Translations under genes and position numbers: made by a program
The notes under the pieces: model-generated
Seen by the model: only the letters and a program-made list of their open reading frames with translations
Told to the model about the DNA's origin: nothing
The model's database searches: none
NCBI GenBank assembly: GCA_963556145.1
Contig: OY744464.1
Coordinates: forward strand, 744,001 to 808,000
Reading direction: 5' to 3'
DNA: 64,000 bases
Source of the DNA: Hygrocybe punicea
Taxonomy: Eukaryota; Basidiomycota; Agaricomycetes; Agaricales; Hygrophoraceae
In this document: piece by piece, positions 58,928 to 64,000 of the stretch
How positions within the stretch are numbered: the stretch's first letter is position 1
Layout: each line of letters begins with the position of its first letter

Positions 58928-60439
58928 TGTAGTAGTGGGTAGTACCCCACTACCACTAGTATATCATGTGACTGTTCCCACGTTCCGTAGGATTACCTTG
59001 TGTGTAGATAGCTTATGAGATCTCAGCTTGTCACACCATCTGAGACCACTGAGGCACTCAGTAGGGACCCTAGTCCCTACTACACCTGGTGATGAGAGTG
59101 TGATTCGTCTCATGTCTGCTGTTCTCACCATTCTCCAGCTTTTTTGAGCCCCTTTTCAGCTTTTCTACTAGTTTTCTCACACTTACAGTTTTTTCACGTG
59201 GTCTCACCACCCAGTTGCAGAGCAACACCCATTTTTCGTCCATGCCCAGCTACACGGCCACCCGCATCCTCGCCAGACACTCCGCGAGCCCTCACATCTG
59301 ACAGAAGCACCATAGCCGCCGTTTTTCAAGACAAAATGGCCAATCTGCGCACGTATGACATACCAAGACTTCCTGTCCACTCGCGTCACCTCAAGAGGGA
59401 CGTAGCCAGCCTTTATGGCCATCCAGCGACGCGCCACGTCACCAAAAGATCGACCCCCATTTTCTGTGTACCCAAGCCCTTCAACACGCACGCTCAATGC
59501 GCCCTTTTCGCTAATGGCCCGCGTCCCAGAGCTCTGTGCACCCCCATGTACACCCCACGCGAGCCAACCTAGCCATTTTGGAGCCCCCGTGTTTTGCCGT
59601 GTCACCAAAGTTCAACCATGTACCCAAGCCCTTCAGCACACGCGCTCAGCCCCACGAACCCCTGTTCCACGCACCGGATGTCCCCATTCACTCGCGCTGT
59701 CCCAAATGAGCGGTCGCCAGCCTTTATGGCCACCCCATGAACCCGCCGCGTCATCGTTAGCCGACCCCAGCTTTTCGTCATCCACCCACGCGAACGTACG
59801 CATCCTCGTCCTGCGCTGCAAAGCACCAATTTTAGATATTTCCTCGAATCCCCGTGACCCTGTTCTATGTCCTAAAGCATCAAGTATCCTGTTGCCACCC
59901 CACATGAGCTACCTCCACCGTTTTGAGATCCCCAGAGCCTTTCCATGTCTTTACCATCGATACCTGGTTTTCCCTAGTTCCCTACCTGCATTCATCCAGA
60001 TCCATGCATCTCCACACCCCCACCTAATGCCACACCATCACACTCTAAGGTCCTCCATGTTTTTTCGCGAGTTACACTCTGAGCACAGGTGATTTGGTCA
60101 GCAGGCGGCATCTTGAGCTGGTGGTGGTGTCCACTGGGGGGCATGCCACTGTTGGCAGCATTTCATAAGACCTCGATGGAGTTGGAGTTTTGAGTTAGAG
60201 TCTAGAGAGTTTTTCTGTGTTTTGGTTTTGGTTTTCAGGCTTCAGTGGTGAGGACACCACTGTTTTTTTCGAGGGGGGTACATGTAGTAGTGGGTAGTGC
60301 CCCACTACTACTAGTAGATCATGTGACTGTTCCCACATTCTGTAGGATTACCTTGTGTGTAGATAGCTTATGAGATCTCAGCTTGTCGCACCATCCGAGA
60401 CCACTGAGGCACTCAGTAGGGACCCTAGTCCCTACTACA
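58928..60439 (+). mobile_element. TRIM-like LTR element with 157 bp LTRs
   Basis: LTRs 58928-59084 and 60283-60439 start TGTAGTAGTGGGTAGT and end CCCTACTACA, with few differences. The flanks are ACGC on both sides (58924-58927, 60440-60443), a 4 bp duplication. The primer-binding-like TGGTGATGAGA follows the left LTR by 2 bp, exactly as in the larger element; a GAGGGGGGTACA purine tract precedes the right LTR. The 1.2 kb interior shows only Pro/Arg/Thr-rich open frames without recognisable protein. It inserted into the Gag-like gene. Confidence 0.85.
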
Positions 60440-61268
60440 ACGCCCTCACATTCACGTCAGTACAAACGGATGAGCTGCAAACACATTCACCAGCACCCAG
60501 CACACATAAGAACACTCACACAGCCCCACATGCATGTGGAAACGCATCTCAGCAAGCCCCAGCACACCCACCCTCACCAAAAACAACCCCCACTGCACCA
60601 GAATGTGCCATGTCATCAGACCCACCGCGTATCGCAGTACCAGCCCACCTACATGCGTCGAGAATGACCCCACGTGTCCCAACATGCCCCCTGTCACCCA
60701 GCACTGACCATGACAACCGCCATGCCCCAACACCTACCACAATGGCCCCACCTCTCAATGAACCACCACCCCCGCCGAGAAACGAGTCCATACACATCCC
60801 AACAGGCAATCCCACCACGCCGGCATCAACGCCCAACCAGTTCACGCCCACATACGCCCAAGAACCCGTGCCCGTGCAACGCAACGTGTCAAAACACGTC
60901 CCATCCCCCATCCCCACCCCAAGTGCATACTCACGCACACCCACGCCAACCCAAGGTCGCAACGTTGCAGTCCAGACGTCGCCAATGTGACCCCCAAGGC
61001 CAAGCGATGTCGAAACACAGCCCAGCGTGTACGCGGACGAAGGGAATGAGAGGGAGGGAGAGAGCACGAAGAAGCAGGAGACGACGACGCCGAGAGCAGG
61101 CAAGACAGGCGAGGATGCCCCAAAGACAAACGGGGGCATGCACCGAGGCAACAACAAGATGGACCATAGGGAGGCCGTGGACGGCCCCATTCGTGTGCCC
61201 AACCTTGCCCCAACATCTACACCGACACAACCTACACGATTCGACTGGGCTGAAGACGCTGTGATGAT

Positions 61269-62929
61269 TGTTACCTTTTCCAACTCCGCAACTCCGATTC
61301 CGACTCCGTTACCCACCATGATGATTCCGCTTTATCACACCTTCCTTTTTCATTTCTTTTTGTCCTTTGTCTTCATGTCATTGTTTCTTCTTTCGGACAT
61401 CCTTGTATTTTCTTATTCTTGTTCTCTTTTTGTCCCTTCTTCTAGAACAATCCAGACCAACCATGGACATATCCCACGTGACCTTGTTGTACCCGAATAG
61501 TCTCCTTGCCGACGGATGTCACCGACATTGTCTTTTCCCTTTGATATCTTGTTTACGCTATCCCACGACAAACCGATCTCAATGGCTGTACTCCCAACAC
61601 AGCTCATTACCGTAATTGTTATTGGCAGCATTGCCATCACCTTCCTGATCGGTTTCTACCTTGTTATGATCTATCTTTGGCATCGGCATCAAAACCCTTC
61701 TGCCACTGATACTTCTGACTTCCACCTCAACAATATATTGACACGTAATTGACAATTGCCATTCCCGGATATTTGGATTCCATATTCATACCCTGTGCCC
61801 ACCATTATCCTCCCTGACGATCCGATGACATTCCTCACCTGCATGCGAACTCTGAACAATCCCCGATCACAAGACATTTCACTGTTCTCTCTAATCCGAC
61901 CATTACCAGAGCATACTCTTTTGGACTTCGACCACAGACCATATGACTTCCCAAACAGTGAACCAACCCCTATCGTATATTGTTCGCACGACACCACTTC
62001 AATGCAGTACCCGACAACTTGTTCCCACAGCTTGTCACTCATGCCATGACTCGAAACCTGGACCCACGTTCATTTATCCTTTTCCATCTATAATCTTGAT
62101 ACCTCCCACACTCGTTTACAACGATACCCTTTCTTGGACAAATACCGACATCAGGTGGACCGCATTGTTCCACACACGCAGGACAAGACACCGCCCCTTG
62201 ATACATCATTGACACAGACATTGTCATCCGGTACAGCTTATGCTGTTCACATGTCTGACCTCGACTAGCCCACTGTCCTAGTTGGTTTTTTCCTCTATAC
62301 ATTCCTTCATTTTCTTTCATACCAACCTTGCCGCTATATCCATGCTACCTCAAGACACTCTCATCACCAACCCCACACTGGACGATACCCATCTTCGACC
62401 CGACCGTGCAATGCACTCGCCAAACTGCACACTTGCCTGTTACAGCAAGTGTAGACCCCGAATTGGCAATTCTGCATGTCACATGATCCGATGACAAATC
62501 ATCCGAGTCATCTGGACCCCTTCTATCCTCAACAACACCCGGGCCTCTAGTTGGATCGCGAGAACATCGACATGAGGACGCCTCATGTATGCCTCATGGT
62601 GAACACATGGTAGAGTTGGACAGGTTATGGCTTCATGGTTGTATTTCCATTTACCTCCCCTCAAGACCAGTCACTATATATACTGTTCTTGTTGTTGGTT
62701 CGGACTTTTTCTTCTTTTCCTTTCTTTACGTTTAGTCTAGTTCTTGGGGCAGACTCATCTTGTTTTGGGTAACCCCCACGGCTCGCAATGACATTAGACC
62801 TTGACCCCCCCTTGTAGCAGTGTTGTCTTAGCTGTAAGCAACAATGAAAACTGCTCTCCTCTCCTCTGGAATCTGATCCCTAGTTAAGTTGATTGTTGCT
62901 GGAGCCCGCTGCAGAAGCGATCCGTAACA
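61269..62929. mobile_element. LTR-like element (solo LTR candidate), copy 2
   Basis: 1661 bp, TGTTACCTTTTCCAACTCCG to GCGATCCGTAACA, with a perfect 5 bp duplication ATGAT on both sides (61264-61268, 62930-62934). It is highly similar to 26460-28127. It inserted into the Gag-like gene just after TRFDWAEDA. Confidence 0.8.
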
Positions 62930-63582
62930 ATGATCCTGCTTCGCCCCCTTTGCCCAGCCAAATACCCACCCCGTGACCTTTCAAGCCTCTGCTCCAACAA
63001 CTGACGACTCTTCGCCACCCTTCAACATCGTATTTGACAATGCCATGCACCCCCTTGACCTCACCGTACATACACAAGACCACCTGGTCCAGCATTCACA
63101 CAATCCCACCCATCTGGCATCGCACCTGGCCAACCCATCTTCACAAAGCCTTTCCGCACAACATACCCAACTGCCCCGAGATCTACCTGTCTTGACTGGG
63201 ACCAGGACCCTCGTCTCTCAGACTTGAGTAGGGCTCTCCAGGCCCTAGGTTGGAAGAGACCAAGGTAGACTTTAGTTGTCTTTGATTCATTTGATTCTCT
63301 TGTGTCACTGCTTTTACCCCATCCCCATCTTTGTTCTTTCCCTTTTCTTTCCCTTTTCCTTTTCTTTCCTTTCTCTTTCTCTTTTCTTCCCACTGGCAGC
63401 GGGGACGCTGCCATTTTGGAGGGAGGTGCATGAACCAGTGGATTGTGGCCACTAGTCCAGTGATCACGTGACCTTCCCATGGTTCGAGTCAGTAGTTAGC
63501 CCTGTTTAGTAGTCAGTAGAGATTTCAGATTTAGTCTTAGCCTCCAAGCCAGCGATTAGCTCCAGGACACTCTCTGTGTCCA

Positions 63583-64000
63583 CCGGGAAGCATTTGTCGA
63601 GAAGTGGAAAGAGTATGAAAAATGGATGGTCACATATGATAATGATGGCAACATTCAATCCATACCATCAGGATTCCTGATTGAAGGAAATCCCCACTTC
63701 TGGCTGATTCTTGTGACCCACGACAAATCCACATTTTACGCAAATGATCACCACAAGACTAAGTGGATTCATGCCAGTGACAAAGCTACCCCAGAGCGCA
63801 AAGGCGAGGGGCTGTCATTGATGATTTCTGAGTTTATGACGTTGGAGTGGGGTCACTTGAAAGATGATGATGAGTGAGTTCCCACTTGATATTGCAATTT
63901 CACCTAATTGATTGCCTACAGTGAGGCTCGCATTGTTTTTAAAGCTGGGAAGAATTGCGATGGATGGTTTGATGCTGATGATTTACTGAAGCAAATGGAG
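63583..64000 (+). CDS. DDE-type endonuclease (transposase-like), partial
   Basis: Continuation of the gene at 55500-55711. It reads EAFVEKWKEYEKWMVTYDND, then HFWLILVTHDKSTFYANDHH with the presumed first catalytic Asp (THD), and GEGLSLMISEFMTLEWGHLK. An intron, 63874-63921 with donor GTGAGT and acceptor ACAG, follows, then DEARIVFKAGKNCDGWFDAD to the window edge. The family is frequent in basidiomycetes and resembles IS630/mariner-like DDE transposases. The remaining catalytic residues lie beyond the window. This half shows no stop. Without the LTR element the frame across the joint is intact. Confidence 0.75.

Larger units (their letters stand above)
56098..63268 (+). pseudogene. Gag-like protein of the short-LTR element, fragmented
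   Basis: Pieces in order: 56098-56454 (MPGPSNKKAPAKKKKAASHA, then YKQNVCEVAINKF ... EREAESRQNAGEV); 56518-56767 (AYEAGRKDGYSRGYEEGFEM and STSTQTAPST repeats); 58605-58927 and 60440-60990 (Thr/Pro/Ser-rich with TQT repeats); 61027-61268 (GNEREGESTKKQETTTPRAG ... TRFDWAEDA); and 62935-63268 (RDLSSLCSNN, then CLDWDQDPRLSDLSRALQAL). The Gly-Tyr-repeat block and the DWDQDPRLSDL end match a protein type that recurs in Agaricomycete genomes. Stops and frame changes occur between pieces. The 63 bp between the first two pieces is bounded by a GGAGAGGTAC/GGTACCTCTCC inverted repeat and ends in an LTR-like CACTACA, so it may be another small insertion. Confidence 0.5.
55712..63582 (+). mobile_element. 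Short-LTR, Gag-only retroelement (host of nested insertions)
   Basis: Both LTRs are 152 bp: 55712-55863 and 63431-63582, starting TG and ending CA, nearly identical. CCGG precedes the left LTR and follows the right one, a 4 bp target duplication. A primer-binding-like TGGTGATGAGA starts 3 bp after the left LTR (55867), and a purine tract (TTTTGGAGGGAGGTGCA) precedes the right LTR. The internal part encodes only a Gag-like protein, with no protease, RT or integrase. Without its three insertions the element would be about 2.86 kb. It must have been moved by enzymes of another element. Confidence 0.85.

Noticed and set aside
59144..60092. Pro/Arg/Thr-rich frames inside the TRIM-like element
   Set aside because: Biased composition without motif; opposite strand also open. 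No pol or gag similarity seen.
61269..62929. Membrane-protein-like and plant-like frames inside the LTR-like element
   Set aside because: Frames are short, differ between the two copies and carry no conserved motif.
1..64000. tRNA, rRNA or other structured RNA genes
   Set aside because: I looked for cloverleaf-like and conserved rRNA segments by eye and saw none that I could support; a covariance-model scan would be decisive.

Overview
The window looks like nuclear DNA of a mushroom-forming basidiomycete (Agaricomycetes). The genes are split by many 45-80 bp GT-AG introns, there is no operon structure, and the gene families (HeLo pseudokinase, kinase-ankyrin, DyP peroxidase, F-box, KDZ transposase with a CxC2-type cysteine cluster, DIRS tyrosine-recombinase retroelement) fit that group. 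The genus cannot be fixed by eye.

Region 1 (1-18.9 kb) is an ordinary gene-dense segment: the tail of an unidentified gene, a Cys-rich Agaricomycete family protein (minus), a HeLo-domain pseudokinase (minus) and, only 122 bp away and divergent, a complete protein kinase with an ankyrin tail (plus), a secreted GH16-like protein (minus), a DyP-type peroxidase (minus), an F-box protein (plus) and an ER DnaJ/TPR co-chaperone of the DNAJC3/P58IPK type (plus). I resolved exon structures for most of these from splice sites and reading phase. The HeLo/kinase pair is the most interesting host system here: an MLKL-like candidate executioner next to a RIPK-like candidate activator.

Region 2 (18.9-33 kb) is repeat-rich: a decayed DIRS element (Gag, RT-RNase H, tyrosine recombinase), a 0.73 kb AT-rich inverted repeat, LTR-like elements with TGTTAC/GTAACA ends, a gene fragment, a 332 bp tandem duplication and a multi-exon gene of unknown function cut off at 32961.

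Region 3 (32962-55087) reads as one approximately 22 kb KDZ-type DNA transposon with long inverted ends built of short repeats. It holds a minus-strand 778-codon gene, a central minisatellite, a PHD/ADD-finger-like gene, a broken KDZ transposase gene and a captured fragment of a host BCAS3-like WD40 gene. Two younger elements sit inside it: a 6.5 kb near-perfect palindrome (8 bp target duplication) inside an exon of the minus-strand gene, and a 3.6 kb hAT element in the minisatellite. A 100 N assembly gap lies in the palindrome, flanked by an apparently exact 717 bp direct repeat, and is probably an assembly artefact.

Region 4 (55.1-64 kb) is a DDE-type endonuclease gene split by a short-LTR, Gag-only retroelement (55712-63582). 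That element in turn holds a hAT-like MITE interrupted by a second hAT derivative, a TRIM-like LTR element and an LTR-like element. Removing the layers restores reading frames or target duplications at most of the joints checked, so the insertion order can be read directly. Most in-frame stops in the transposon genes are TGA where CGA (Arg) fits, which suggests C-to-T decay at CpG.
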